Positions 25,993 through 35,159 of a stretch of DNA of 64,000 nucleotides are shown in pieces (positions within the stretch are counted from its first letter, which is position 1; the number at the start of each line of letters is the position of its first letter). The translations under genes and the position numbers were made by a program. The stretch spans positions 391,242-455,241 of the forward strand of contig NZ_LT635859.1 of the NCBI RefSeq assembly GCF_900128485.1, written 5' to 3'. This stretch comes from Duodenibacillus massiliensis. GTDB taxonomy: Bacteria > Pseudomonadota > Gammaproteobacteria > Burkholderiales > Burkholderiaceae_F. The notes beneath the pieces were generated by a model, which was not told where the DNA came from, ran no database searches, and worked only from the letters and a program-made list of their open reading frames with translations.

Positions 25993-26757
25993 ATGTCCAG
26001 TGTTTCCGCCGCGGCCCCAAATTCTCATTGGCCTTATCCGCGGTTTATAGCGCACCGCGGCGGCGGAACACTGGCCCCCGAAAACACGCTGGCCGGATTC
26101 CGGGAAGCCCGGCACTTCTGCTTTCAAGGCATCGAAACCGATGTCATGCTCACCGCGGACGGCGCTGCCGTCCTCTCCCACGACCCGGTTCTCGGGCGTG
26201 TCGTTAAGTCCGCATCCCCTGTTGCAAGTCTCTCGCTCAAAGAAATCAAAACGCTTGACGCGGGCTCACTGACCGCACAAAAATGGGCCGGAGAACGGAT
26301 TCCGACCCTGGAAGAAGCGATTGAAACATGCGAAGCCAACGGGCTTTTCATGAACATTGAAATTAAGCCCGCGAGCGAAAGCGCAACCCAGGCAACAGCT
26401 CAGGAAACCGTGCGGATTGTGAGGAAACTCTTTGCAGGAAAAAGCCTTCCCCTGCTTTCTTCGTTTTCAAGAAACGCCTTGGCAGCGGCTGCCGTTGAGG
26501 CGCCGGAAATTCCGAGAGGCCTTCTTCTTGAAGGAATCCCAACTGACTGGAAAGAGGTCTGCACGAAACTTGCCGTTAAGACCGTGCATCCTGACTGGCA
26601 GTCCGTTACTCCTGACTTTGTGGAAGAAGCGCATGCCATGGGGCTTGGGGTTATGTGCTACACAGTGGACTCACCGGACACGGCTGACGCGCTCTTTACT
26701 CTCGGCGTTGATGCGGTCTGCACCAACCGCCTCGACCTCTTTGCCAACTGCCGTTAA
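25993..26757 (+). CDS. ugpQ: Glycerophosphodiester phosphodiesterase
   Basis: A 254-residue GDPD-family TIM barrel. The catalytic blocks FIAHRGGGTLAPENT (His near 16) and GIETDVMLTADGAAVLSHD (metal Glu/Asp and second His) are intact. There is no signal peptide, so it is the cytoplasmic UgpQ type that splits glycerophosphodiesters into glycerol 3-phosphate and an alcohol. It begins 4 bases after rho and is probably read from the same transcript. A link to the polyol-phosphate genes elsewhere in the window is possible but not shown. Confidence 0.9.
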   Translation: MSSVSAAAPNSHWPYPRFIAHRGGGTLAPENTLAGFREARHFCFQGIETDVMLTADGAAVLSHDPVLGRVVKSASPVASLSLKEIKTLDAGSLTAQKWAGERIPTLEEAIETCEANGLFMNIEIKPASESATQATAQETVRIVRKLFAGKSLPLLSSFSRNALAAAAVEAPEIPRGLLLEGIPTDWKEVCTKLAVKTVHPDWQSVTPDFVEEAHAMGLGVMCYTVDSPDTADALFTLGVDAVCTNRLDLFANCR

Positions 26758-26763
26758 CCCGCC

Positions 26764-28542
26764 TCAGAGCCGCTGAGGATTTCCCGATTCAATGAAGAAG
26801 AAGGATCCGGGATAAAAGCGCCGCACAATGAAACGCTCGTCGGTTCTCGGACGCTTGATGATGTCTTTGGCACGGTCTTTCAGAAGCGGCTGATACTTCT
26901 TGTCATCCACGTCAAAACGCAGCAGCTCAAAGCGACAGACCATCGATTTTCCGGCGGTTACAGGCATGTGCCCGTAATAGGAAATAAGGGACGCCACACC
27001 CTGAGAAGCTCCGACCGTCTTTAAGCAGTCATCGGGCTGAAATCCCAGCTTATCAAGCTGAGCACGCACGGCCTGTCCCACCGGTTCATAGCTGCGGTTT
27101 TCGTTTACGGCCTGCGTGAAAAGGTTCACGACAACAATCCAGAGCACCACCATACCGACGGCCGAAAGCCAGGGGCCATTCCAAAGAACGGGCGAGCGAC
27201 GCTGCAGACGCTTGTATCCGACCCAGCACCAGGCAACCGTTGCGGTTAAAGCCAAAAGAATTCCGAGGAATCCGGCTTCCGATGCCTGCGCGGTCGGCGC
27301 AAGATTAATGATGGACTTAGCCATCTTGGGCGGAAAGCCCATCAGCCAGGCAAACCAGTAAGCCCATACACCGAGCAGTCCGAGCGTCGTGATCGTAAGA
27401 GCAAAGCCGTCGAGCATGCTCTGAAAAGAGCGTTTGGCGGAGATAAGCCCAAAGGCCGCCACCGTGCAAAGCGGGGCAATAATAAGGTTTAAGAGATCTT
27501 CCGCACTGAGGCTTCCCGACACCAAAAAGCCCACAAACCACACCGAGAGAAAAACAGCCGGTAAGGCCATGAAGGGCGCCGTCTTGTGCTTTCGCCACTT
27601 CACGAAGCCGAGAATGGCAAACGGCCACACTGGGCACAGGTACCACAGCACATGACGGACAAACCAGTCCAGTTCCTCAAAACTGAGAAACCCGAAATAT
27701 TCCACCTGCTTCTGGGCCCAAAGAAGGAAGTAGTCGCTGATCACTTCCGACGAAGTCACCCAGGCAGCCAGCGGCCAAAGCGAAAACAAAAGAACAGTGA
27801 CCGCCAGCGTGATGATCAGTTTCTTATCGGTCTTTCCCCGCGTAGGGAGCATCAGAAAACTGAAAAGGCAGGCTAAAAGCGCCGCAATCCCCAAGATGAG
27901 ACTTGCCGTAAGCATCAGACCGGCACAGGCAACACCTGCCAATGCCGCCCCAAAATAGGGCCTTGTAAGTGCCCAGGCGCAGGAGAAGAAAGCCAGAGAG
28001 CAGAACGCGAGTTCTGCGGAATCGTATGTCGGCTCTCGCAAGCGGATCACGAGCCCGAACAAAGCAATGAAAAAGAGTGTGGCGGCATCAGCGACCATGC
28101 GTCCGTAATCCCGGTAAGTCGCTTGGTCTGCAAAGATTGTACCCAAGGGCTGTGCTTCTTTACGACGCGCCAGATACCAGGTTCCGTACCAAATCGAAGC
28201 GGTTGTGATGGCAAACCACAGGCAGGCCGTAATTCTCGCTGCCACCACGGGGGTAAATTCATTCCCCAGTAGCCGCATCAGGATAGCCCCCGCCCAAATG
28301 GAAAGCGGGCCGTGATCCGTGATCACAAGACCGGAAGCCATAGGGAAAAGCCAGGAGACGAAGTCACCGTGCGCCATCTCCCAAAACTGTCCGAAAGCGG
28401 CCCCTTCTCTCACGGTCCAGACAGCTCGGTCAAAGAGCCCCGGAACAATGAAGAGAATCAGAATCGCCAGCAACAGAAAACGCGGTAGCTTGGCAGCAGC
28501 CGTTGAGCTGACGTTGGCGGGAATCGGGCGAAGGTCAAGCAT
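26764..28542 (-). CDS. GT-C type membrane glycosyltransferase (ArnT/GT39-like)
   Basis: A protein of about 592 residues with roughly a dozen transmembrane helices. The first periplasmic loop contains FDRAVWTVREGAAFGQFWEMAHGD, the position where GT-C enzymes of the ArnT/PMT family carry their acidic catalytic residue; a soluble C-terminal tail of about 110 residues follows. The family transfers sugars from polyprenyl-phosphate donors, for example aminoarabinose onto lipid A. Donor and acceptor cannot be read. ATG at 28542 puts a short cytoplasmic tail before the first helix. Confidence 0.7.
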   Translation of the reverse strand: MLDLRPIPANVSSTAAAKLPRFLLLAILILFIVPGLFDRAVWTVREGAAFGQFWEMAHGDFVSWLFPMASGLVITDHGPLSIWAGAILMRLLGNEFTPVVAARITACLWFAITTASIWYGTWYLARRKEAQPLGTIFADQATYRDYGRMVADAATLFFIALFGLVIRLREPTYDSAELAFCSLAFFSCAWALTRPYFGAALAGVACAGLMLTASLILGIAALLACLFSFLMLPTRGKTDKKLIITLAVTVLLFSLWPLAAWVTSSEVISDYFLLWAQKQVEYFGFLSFEELDWFVRHVLWYLCPVWPFAILGFVKWRKHKTAPFMALPAVFLSVWFVGFLVSGSLSAEDLLNLIIAPLCTVAAFGLISAKRSFQSMLDGFALTITTLGLLGVWAYWFAWLMGFPPKMAKSIINLAPTAQASEAGFLGILLALTATVAWCWVGYKRLQRRSPVLWNGPWLSAVGMVVLWIVVVNLFTQAVNENRSYEPVGQAVRAQLDKLGFQPDDCLKTVGASQGVASLISYYGHMPVTAGKSMVCRFELLRFDVDDKKYQPLLKDRAKDIIKRPRTDERFIVRRFYPGSFFFIESGNPQRL

Positions 28543-28613
28543 GAACTTTCCAATAATCGGGGAAAAGCAGGGCCGGAACAGCACAGGGCAATAATAAGGT
28601 GCTCAACGCCATG

Positions 28614-28668
28614 AAAAAAGGGCAGCCGGACTCAAAAATTATGATTTTGCGTCCTTCTGCCCCTTTTT
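28614..28668 (-). terminator. rpmE2 terminator (bidirectional)
   Basis: A long interrupted stem: outer arms AGGGCAG/CTGCCCC, inner GGAC/GTCC and CAAAA/TTTTG. It has runs of A on one side and T on the other, so it can work in both directions. Confidence 0.82.
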
Positions 28669-28713
28669 CCGAGAATTTGCGTCGGTCAGACGCAAACCTC
28701 AAAGAGCCCGAAA

Positions 28714-28998
28714 TTACTTGGCCTTTGCCTTGGCAGCAGCGGCGTTGAGTTCCTGGTTCTTCGCAGCGAACTTGGCGCGGAACTTTTCAACACGGCCGGC
28801 TTCAACGATACGGGTCTGAGCACCGGTGTAGAACGGATGGCTTTCAGAAGAGGTATCGAGCTTGAAGAGCGGATAGGTCTTGCCGTCGATTTCGATGGTC
28901 TCTTTCGTCTGAACAGAGCTCGAAATGATGAAGGTCTTGTTGATCGAGAGGTCAACGAAGGCAACCTCACGGTACTCGGGGTGAATATTGGGTTTCAT
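28714..28998 (-). CDS. rpmE2: 50S ribosomal protein L31 type B
   Basis: A 94-residue L31 with the type B start [18 protein letters not shown]. The zinc-binding CxxC cysteines of type A are absent, so this is the zinc-independent form. The middle [23 protein letters not shown] is typical, followed by an Ala/Lys-rich tail. In bacteria with both forms, type B is induced by zinc limitation; whether a type A copy exists cannot be seen here. Monocistronic. Confidence 0.95.
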   Translation of the reverse strand: MKPNIHPEYREVAFVDLSINKTFIISSSVQTKETIEIDGKTYPLFKLDTSSESHPFYTGAQTRIVEAGRVEKFRAKFAAKNQELNAAAAKAKAK

Positions 28999-29184
28999 TT
29001 GATAAAAATTCCGATTAATTAGTCGGTCGCCCTGGCTGCCTTGCGCGCCTGCCGCTATATATCAAGCCGTCTGCTGACGGAGCGGTCTTACGACGGGCAT
29101 GCGCCCACGTGCCAAACCGGGAAGGGGCGTATTATCAGCAATTTCCAGCATAAAATCAAGGAAGACAACCCTGTTTTTTCAGCT

Positions 29185-29748
29185 TTATGTCCTGGGGAGA
29201 GTAACACCAACCTGCCCCTGATACTTTCCGCCTCTGTCCCGATAACTCGTTTCACACTCCTCATCCCCTTCAAAGAAAAGGACCTGTGCACAGCCTTCAT
29301 TCGCGTAGATCTTAGCCGGCAAAGGCGTAGTGTTTGAAAACTCCAAAGTTACGTACCCTTCCCATTCCGGTTCAAACGGCGTCACGTTCACGATGATGCC
29401 GCAGCGGGCATATGTGGACTTACCCAAACAAATCGTCAGTACGTTGCGGGGAATTCGGAAATATTCAACGGTACGGGCCAGCGCAAAGGAATTGGGAGGA
29501 ATGATGCAGACATCACTTACAACATCCACAAATGAGGCCGGATCGAAATCCTTCGGATCAACGATGGTCGAATTGATGTTGGTAAAGACCTTGAACTCGT
29601 TGGCACAGCGGATGTCATAGCCGTAAGACGATGTCCCGTAGCTGACAATCTTTCGGTTGTCGACATAGCGCACCTGATTAGGTTCAAAAGGCTCAATCAT
29701 GCCCTGAGCCGCCATCTTGCGAATCCATCTGTCTGACTTAATACTCAT
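29185..29748 (-). CDS. dcd: dCTP deaminase
   Basis: A 187-residue homotrimeric enzyme that turns dCTP into dUTP on the way to dTTP. It carries the family core [13 protein letters not shown], the [23 protein letters not shown] block with the catalytic Glu, and the C-terminal [12 protein letters not shown] lid. The length is right for the deaminase-only enterobacterial type. ATG at 29748 was preferred to an upstream start six residues earlier, because homologues begin MSIKSD. It lies 39 bases downstream of the msbA stop on the same strand. Confidence 0.94.
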   Translation of the reverse strand: MSIKSDRWIRKMAAQGMIEPFEPNQVRYVDNRKIVSYGTSSYGYDIRCANEFKVFTNINSTIVDPKDFDPASFVDVVSDVCIIPPNSFALARTVEYFRIPRNVLTICLGKSTYARCGIIVNVTPFEPEWEGYVTLEFSNTTPLPAKIYANEGCAQVLFFEGDEECETSYRDRGGKYQGQVGVTLPRT

Positions 29749-29787
29749 TTTTTCAAATCCGATCAAAATAAACTGTCCTACCGGACA

Positions 29788-31641
29788 TCAGGCTGACTGA
29801 ATCTTGTCTTCTGTGGGTTTTTGCACAAACTGAATGTTGTAGAGGTGAGCGTAAGCCCCCTTCTTTGCGAGAAGTTCTTCATGCCGCCCCATCTCGCAGA
29901 TTCTGCCCTCTTTAATAACGACAATTTTGTCTGCACCCATAATAGTTGACAGACGATGCGCGACGACAAAAGTCGTTCTACCCTTCATCAAACGGTCCAA
30001 CGAAAGCTGGATATATTTCTCACTTTCAGTGTCCAGCGCACTTGTGGCTTCATCCAGCAGAAGAATTGGAGCATTCTTCAATAAAGCTCTGGCAATGGAA
30101 ATTCTCTGCTTCTGTCCACCTGAGAGTTTTTGGCCCGCAGGACCAACCGGGCTGTTTAAGCCTTCGGGAAGTTCGCGGATAAAAGGCGTGAGATATGCAG
30201 CATCCGCAGCTTTTCTTATGTCCTCTTCTGACACGTTTTCCATGCCATAGGCAATGTTTGCTGCAATCGTGTCATCAAAGAGCACAACATCCTGACTGAC
30301 CAACGCTATCTGCTGTCTCAAGCTCTTTAAAGTAACAGTGCTTTGCGGAATGCCGTCAAAATAAATTTCGCCTTCCGTCGGTTGCCAAAATCGCGGAACA
30401 AGATTAATCAGTGTTGTTTTTCCAGCACCAGATGCACCTACAAAAGCGATCGTCTCCCCGGGCTTAACGTCGAAAGAGACATCCGTAAGGGCCTGTCGTC
30501 CTGCTCCCGCATATCGATAGCCTACATGTTCAAACCTCACACCGCCCAAAAGACGAGGCAATTCCATATTGCCTGGATCTTTTTCTGTCGCCTCATCCAT
30601 CGTTGTGAACAGGCTTTCTGCGGCAGCCGATATTCTCGCAACAGAACCATTGAGTGCAGAAAGCTTCTTAACGGGATTCATTAATAAAAGCAGGGCAGAC
30701 AAAAAAGTAATGAAATCGCCGAGTGTCAAATGTCCTGCCTGCGCCTGCAACAGTGCCACGATGACAACGATGGAAACACCGGCCATTGTGACAAACTGGG
30801 TTAGTGGCGTTCCTGCTGCAGTCACTGCCTGCATACGCATGGACAATTTATACAAGAGTTCATTAACACCGCGAAACCGCGTCTGCTCCTTTTCGTAAGC
30901 ATCGTAAATTTTGATGATTCGCTGTCCTTGATATGCCTCAAGAACCGTGTTCATCATGTTCCCCAGCGCCGTCTGTGTCTGCAGACCATATTTCTTGGTC
31001 TTTTTATTAACCCACCGAAGAATGACTGCAATCAGCGGTGCCACCACAAGCGTCACCAAAGTTAACTTCCAGTCATGCCATATCAGCAAGCCCAACAACG
31101 CCACCAGTTGCAACGAGTCTCTAACAATTGTCGTCAGAAGCTGTGCTGCTCCCCCTAAAGCTGTGCTTGCTTCGTTGATGTACTTAGACATCACAATGCC
31201 CGAAGTGTATTTTTGATAATTAGCTGCCGGCCAACGGATCTCCTTCTCAAACATTTCACAGCGGATCTTGAGCAGCACCTGCTGAGAGACTTTTTGCAGA
31301 AGATAGGAGCTTCCAAAAGTCGAGCCTCCCTGCAAAAGAGCCACTGCAATCAAAGCTGCCGGCGCCCACCAAAGAGCATTGACATCCTTGGCATAAAAAC
31401 CCTGGTCAGTCAGTTTTCCCATCAAAACAGCAATCATCGAAGACGTCAGTGCTGTTATCACCATAAAAAACATGGCTGCAATGACTGTCTTGGCATAGGG
31501 AACCAAGTAATTAAGCAACCTCGCATAGATCCCCGGGATGCGTTTAAGCCATCCTTTCTGCCAGGAATAATGTCCGCCTTGGAGCACCGATATGGTTTGC
31601 TCAGCGGTTGCTTTTGCCTCAGCGGAAGCGTTCAAAGGCAT
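29788..31641 (-). CDS. msbA: Lipid A export ABC transporter/permease (MsbA)
   Basis: A 617-residue half-transporter: a six-helix membrane domain (about 35-335) and a nucleotide-binding domain with Walker A GASGAGKT (402-409), signature LSGGQKQR, Walker B ILLLDEATSALD and the switch AHRLS. MsbA flips core-lipid A across the inner membrane. It is placed back to back with a GT9 LPS gene and near GT25/GT2 core genes, which supports LPS rather than drug export. It is followed by dcd. Confidence 0.88.
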   Translation of the reverse strand: MPLNASAEAKATAEQTISVLQGGHYSWQKGWLKRIPGIYARLLNYLVPYAKTVIAAMFFMVITALTSSMIAVLMGKLTDQGFYAKDVNALWWAPAALIAVALLQGGSTFGSSYLLQKVSQQVLLKIRCEMFEKEIRWPAANYQKYTSGIVMSKYINEASTALGGAAQLLTTIVRDSLQLVALLGLLIWHDWKLTLVTLVVAPLIAVILRWVNKKTKKYGLQTQTALGNMMNTVLEAYQGQRIIKIYDAYEKEQTRFRGVNELLYKLSMRMQAVTAAGTPLTQFVTMAGVSIVVIVALLQAQAGHLTLGDFITFLSALLLLMNPVKKLSALNGSVARISAAAESLFTTMDEATEKDPGNMELPRLLGGVRFEHVGYRYAGAGRQALTDVSFDVKPGETIAFVGASGAGKTTLINLVPRFWQPTEGEIYFDGIPQSTVTLKSLRQQIALVSQDVVLFDDTIAANIAYGMENVSEEDIRKAADAAYLTPFIRELPEGLNSPVGPAGQKLSGGQKQRISIARALLKNAPILLLDEATSALDTESEKYIQLSLDRLMKGRTTFVVAHRLSTIMGADKIVVIKEGRICEMGRHEELLAKKGAYAHLYNIQFVQKPTEDKIQSA

Positions 31642-31702
31642 TTCGCTCGCCCAAAGTGATAGTGTCGGAACGCATTGTACATTGCACTTTATCAGAACCT
31701 TT

Positions 31703-31730
31703 CTGAGGGACTCTGAGGGACTCTTATAAT
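31703..31730 (+). promoter_or_regulatory. GT9 gene promoter with 10-bp tandem repeat
   Basis: A perfect TATAAT at 31725-31730 is immediately preceded by two adjacent copies of CTGAGGGACT (31703-31712, 31713-31722). The repeat occupies the -35/-10 spacer, and no consensus -35 is seen at 17 bases. Confidence 0.5.
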
Positions 31731-31775
31731 CGACCCGTTGGCTTTTACCTCTTCTACCTCTGAAAGCACCTCATT

Positions 31776-32714
31776 ATGTCTACTGTTCTTTGCAGAATTC
31801 CCAATCATGTCGGAGATTGCTGTATGTGTCTGCCGGCCCTGAGGCTACTGGAAGCAAGCGGTTTTACGCCGGCACTAGTTGGGAAACGCTGGGCAGAAGA
31901 TTTGATGTCAGGGATGGGCTGGCGCTTTGACCCCATTGAAGGGCACGTCACAGAAGACATCAGTCGCATTCGTTATTTAGCAGATAATGCTCAAGCCACC
32001 TGCGGTCTGCTTTTTCCAAATTCTTTCGGCTCAGCACTCCTCTTTAAGTTCGCTCCAATCCAAACTGCGGGCCTCAAAACCGACTGCCGCAGTTTTCTTC
32101 TTGACACAAAAATCCCAGAACCTCCGAAGATGCATGAGGTAGAGCGCTTCTTCTATGTTGCGCACGAAGCGATCAAGGCATGGGGCGGAAAACCCGCTTG
32201 GGATAAAGCGCCGAAAAGCCTCGGCCTGATGCTTTTAAAGCGTCATGAAGCAGCCGCCAGAAACCTTATGGAGAAGTTCCACATTCCGGAACGCTACGCC
32301 ATACTCGCCCCTGTTGCTCGCGGTCTGCAGGACGGCAAAGTCAAACAGTGGCCTCACTTCAATGCCTTAGTGTCACCACTGAAGTCTATGGGTATTGAGC
32401 CGATCATTTTTCCATCTCTGCGGGAAGAGGAAGCCGCAAAACAGGCGTGTCCCGATGCCACGATCTTGCCCCCGACTTCATTAGGAAATTTTGCAGCCCT
32501 TGTCAAACATGCTCAGATCGTTGTTGCCAACGACTCAGGAGTCAGCCATATCGCTGCGGCTCTAGGGGTCAAACAAATTACGCTGGTTGGAGTAACTGAT
32601 TCCTCAAGAACTGGTCCCTGGAATCCGTTAGCTAAAGTACTTGGCTCGTATGGCTCTTGGCCAACTGTTGATGCAGTCATTCAAGCCATGGTAGCCATAG
32701 TTAGCTCAAAGTAG
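31776..32714 (+). CDS. Glycosyltransferase family 9 (LPS heptosyltransferase-type)
   Basis: A 312-residue GT9 protein. It begins with the family opening LCRIPNHVGDCCMCLPAL (the glycine-containing acceptor loop), has the inter-domain hinge, and carries the ADP-sugar binding region IVVANDSGVSHIAAALGVKQITLVG near 245-270. GT9 enzymes add heptoses to the LPS inner core. The sequence does not show whether this is heptosyltransferase I, II or another member. It is divergent from msbA. Confidence 0.85.
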   Translation: MSTVLCRIPNHVGDCCMCLPALRLLEASGFTPALVGKRWAEDLMSGMGWRFDPIEGHVTEDISRIRYLADNAQATCGLLFPNSFGSALLFKFAPIQTAGLKTDCRSFLLDTKIPEPPKMHEVERFFYVAHEAIKAWGGKPAWDKAPKSLGLMLLKRHEAAARNLMEKFHIPERYAILAPVARGLQDGKVKQWPHFNALVSPLKSMGIEPIIFPSLREEEAAKQACPDATILPPTSLGNFAALVKHAQIVVANDSGVSHIAAALGVKQITLVGVTDSSRTGPWNPLAKVLGSYGSWPTVDAVIQAMVAIVSSK

Positions 32715-32724
32715 CCTTACAACC

Positions 32725-33507
32725 TTAGTGGAACTTAAATTCAAAAGGCTGCCCCATTTTCTGTTGTTTTTTAATTCGCCTGTCCAGCAAAAAACGAGTT
32801 AATCCATGTCTAATCCAAAATGGAGCTTTTTGGACTGATTTTTTACTCCGACTACCTATGGCTGATGCAATATTCTGGTTTTGTGTCACGAGAACAGGAT
32901 CTGTTCTCCAAACCTGAAATTCATTTGCCAAATCAAACCACAGCGAAAACAAAAAATTGTCAACAGGCGCCGGCAATCTCTCAGAAAGCTCTAAAGCCCT
33001 CTTTGCTGCCCTTTTGGAGATAAGATAACACTGAGTGCCAAGTGGCATAGGGTATAACGGCTGTACCAGCCGCATCAAATCATCTATGTAAATAATCTTT
33101 TGACCAATGCGTCCTTTTTGGCATGACTCCAAGCAAGACAATTGACAAACGTCAATGGAACTTGGCAACCAATCATCTGTTTTCATATATTTTGCGGCCA
33201 AATCAGAAACAACAATATCATCCTCCATGCACATTGCCCATAACTGATCGGATTCCACTAAACGTCTCCAGCACTTTCTGTGACTCAGAAAACAACCAAC
33301 TTCACCTCTAGTTATATTTCTTGTAAAACGAACTTTTGTCGCAAAGTGATCCAAAGGATATGTCCAGCTTTGGATTTCATCATCTGTCAATACACTTCCA
33401 TCTACAGCAGGCATCCTCTCAAACTCAATGTCAAGTTGCTCAAGACGATTAGCCGTTTCCTTGAGTCTTTCTTTTGATCTATCTAAATTAATTACAAATC
33501 GAAGCAT
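32725..33507 (-). CDS. LPS biosynthesis glycosyltransferase, family 25
   Basis: A 260-residue GT25 enzyme (LgtB/LpsA type). Hallmarks are the opening FVINLDRSKERL, the MPAVDG turn, GEVGCFLSHRKCW and the metal-binding MEDDIVV, and later a VDNFLF block. GT25 proteins add galactose or glucose to the LPS outer core. It converges with the GT9 gene and lies 55 bases downstream of the GT2 gene. A second GT25 gene with an in-frame stop lies about 10 kb away (43027-43815). Confidence 0.87.
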   Translation of the reverse strand: MLRFVINLDRSKERLKETANRLEQLDIEFERMPAVDGSVLTDDEIQSWTYPLDHFATKVRFTRNITRGEVGCFLSHRKCWRRLVESDQLWAMCMEDDIVVSDLAAKYMKTDDWLPSSIDVCQLSCLESCQKGRIGQKIIYIDDLMRLVQPLYPMPLGTQCYLISKRAAKRALELSERLPAPVDNFLFSLWFDLANEFQVWRTDPVLVTQNQNIASAIGSRSKKSVQKAPFWIRHGLTRFLLDRRIKKQQKMGQPFEFKFH

Positions 33508-33562
33508 CTCCCACTTCCTCTCAAAACTTTAAAAAATTCGACTCTTTGCGCAGAAGTGCTTC

Positions 33563-34393
33563 TCAGTCTTTCCCTGCCAATCCTTTTAACGGATTTACTA
33601 ATCGATCTTTAATAACCTTTGAAAAACGAGAAGAATTAAAACTATCTTTTACCAGCGAACCTTCTCGATGATATAAATGGAAAACTCCTGTTGAAAATCT
33701 TCCACTTTTAATCCTAACACCAGAGTTAATCATACGAACAGCAAAATCTGAATCATCCAATCCCCACCCATGAAAAGATTCATCAAATCCATTTACTCGA
33801 TAGGCATCTTCACGAAAAAAAGCCATATTACAACCCCGAAAAATTTTCCAGTTATAAGGATTTTTATATCTGAAGCTCCAATCAGGAGGGAAAACAAACA
33901 AGGTTGAGAGACGATTAATTTCACCTGTCAATCTAGCCTTTAAATAATCAATCATATGCCAGCCAAGCAAATCTTCTTCTCCCTCCTCAACTTTATTAGT
34001 CAAGTCCGGCGATAACAGGCACCGATTTCCCGCAACTGCCCACCCCCTTTCCATTAACTCTCGATGCTGGGCCACAAAATTCCGCCTAGGTATACAGTCA
34101 CCATCTAAAACAACTATATACTCCCCACTGCTTTTCTTAATCCCATTATTACGGCTTTGATTCAATCTAAAACCATCATCATTCTGCCAAGCATGAATAA
34201 GCCGCAAAGGACTCCGTGACTTCCACTTCTCAATTATTTTACGAGTCTCAAAACCACTACCATCATCCGCAACCACAACTTCAAAATTGTGATCAGTTTG
34301 CTTAGACAGCCCCATCAAAACCAAATCGAGCGCCTTTGGTCGGTTATAAGTCGTTACAATAACCGATATTAAAACATCAAAGCTTTCCATCAT
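33563..34393 (-). CDS. GT2 glycosyltransferase with galactosyltransferase-like C-terminus
   Basis: A 276-residue GT-A enzyme. The nucleotide-binding opening SVIVTTYNRPKALDLVL is followed by VVADDGS and the metal-binding VVLDGDCIP; the C-terminal part contains RGCNMAFFREDAYRVNGFDESFHGWGLDDSDFA, with the W-G-x-DD/E-D motif of the galactosyltransferase C-terminal family. It probably adds hexose or amino-hexose to an LPS or O-chain. Its ATG lies inside the previous gene (17-base overlap), so translation is coupled. Confidence 0.86.
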   Translation of the reverse strand: MMESFDVLISVIVTTYNRPKALDLVLMGLSKQTDHNFEVVVADDGSGFETRKIIEKWKSRSPLRLIHAWQNDDGFRLNQSRNNGIKKSSGEYIVVLDGDCIPRRNFVAQHRELMERGWAVAGNRCLLSPDLTNKVEEGEEDLLGWHMIDYLKARLTGEINRLSTLFVFPPDWSFRYKNPYNWKIFRGCNMAFFREDAYRVNGFDESFHGWGLDDSDFAVRMINSGVRIKSGRFSTGVFHLYHREGSLVKDSFNSSRFSKVIKDRLVNPLKGLAGKD

Positions 34394-35132
34394 TCTTATC
34401 CAAGTAATACAAACGCACGTACTTTGTCATTGTATAAAAATAATGATTCACGGAAAAAATAAAACCAAGCCTCCCATCCAAGAAGCCCATATTTAAAAAA
34501 TAAACTTTAAAAAAAGCCCACGCCGGCCTAAGAACAATATCCAAGAAAAAATGCGCCCTCTTCCCCTCAGAATAATTTTGTTTTGCCATCAGTCGCGTAT
34601 AGCGATCAAATTTACCGAAATACGAATCCCAGTTATCGTAAGTAAAATGCAACAAAACACCATCGTTAATTTTCTCTTTAGAATATGATGTTTCCAATTT
34701 TTCATGGACAAGACCAATATACTCAGAGTTATCTTTAGGGAAAAGTCTTACTACCCAATCGGGCCTAAGAATTCCATGAGTAGCTTTATTAAAACGGAAG
34801 CAGTTATTCCGCCTTACTTCATAAGCTTTTTTTTCTCCTTTATTGATCTTCTCAAGCACAGAATCAGCTAACTCTTGCGTAACTCTCTCATCAGCATCAA
34901 CAACTAAAACCCAGTCTCCATTGCATCGATTTATTCCAAAATTCCGTTGACTAGACCAATCACCGTTCATTGACCGGACAAAAACTTTTGCTCCGCAAGA
35001 ACGAGCTTTAGAAACCGTCTCATCTGTGGAATGATCATCTATAACCACTACTTCATCGGCAAATGCAAGTGTCTGAATACAAGCCTCAATATTGTTTATT
35101 TCATTCTTCGCACATATCAAAGCAGAGAGCAT
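34377..35132 (-). CDS. waaE: LPS core glycosyltransferase, WaaE/KdtX-like GT2
   Basis: A protein of about 251 residues resembling the WaaE/KdtX family that adds beta-1,4-glucose to heptose I. Motifs are MLSALICAKNE, VVIDDHSTDETV, WSSQRNFGI and LVVDADERV, followed by the RLFPKDNSEYIGLVHEKLE block typical of this subgroup. ATG at 35132 was chosen: it has AAGGAG nine bases upstream and matches the family start, whereas a start at 35159 would abut the dnaE stop. It lies downstream of dnaE on the same strand and overlaps the next GT2 gene. Confidence 0.82.
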   Translation of the reverse strand: MLSALICAKNEINNIEACIQTLAFADEVVVIDDHSTDETVSKARSCGAKVFVRSMNGDWSSQRNFGINRCNGDWVLVVDADERVTQELADSVLEKINKGEKKAYEVRRNNCFRFNKATHGILRPDWVVRLFPKDNSEYIGLVHEKLETSYSKEKINDGVLLHFTYDNWDSYFGKFDRYTRLMAKQNYSEGKRAHFFLDIVLRPAWAFFKVYFLNMGFLDGRLGFIFSVNHYFYTMTKYVRLYYLDKNDGKL

Positions 35133-35159
35133 TTCACTATACTCCTTGAACTTTCTCAC

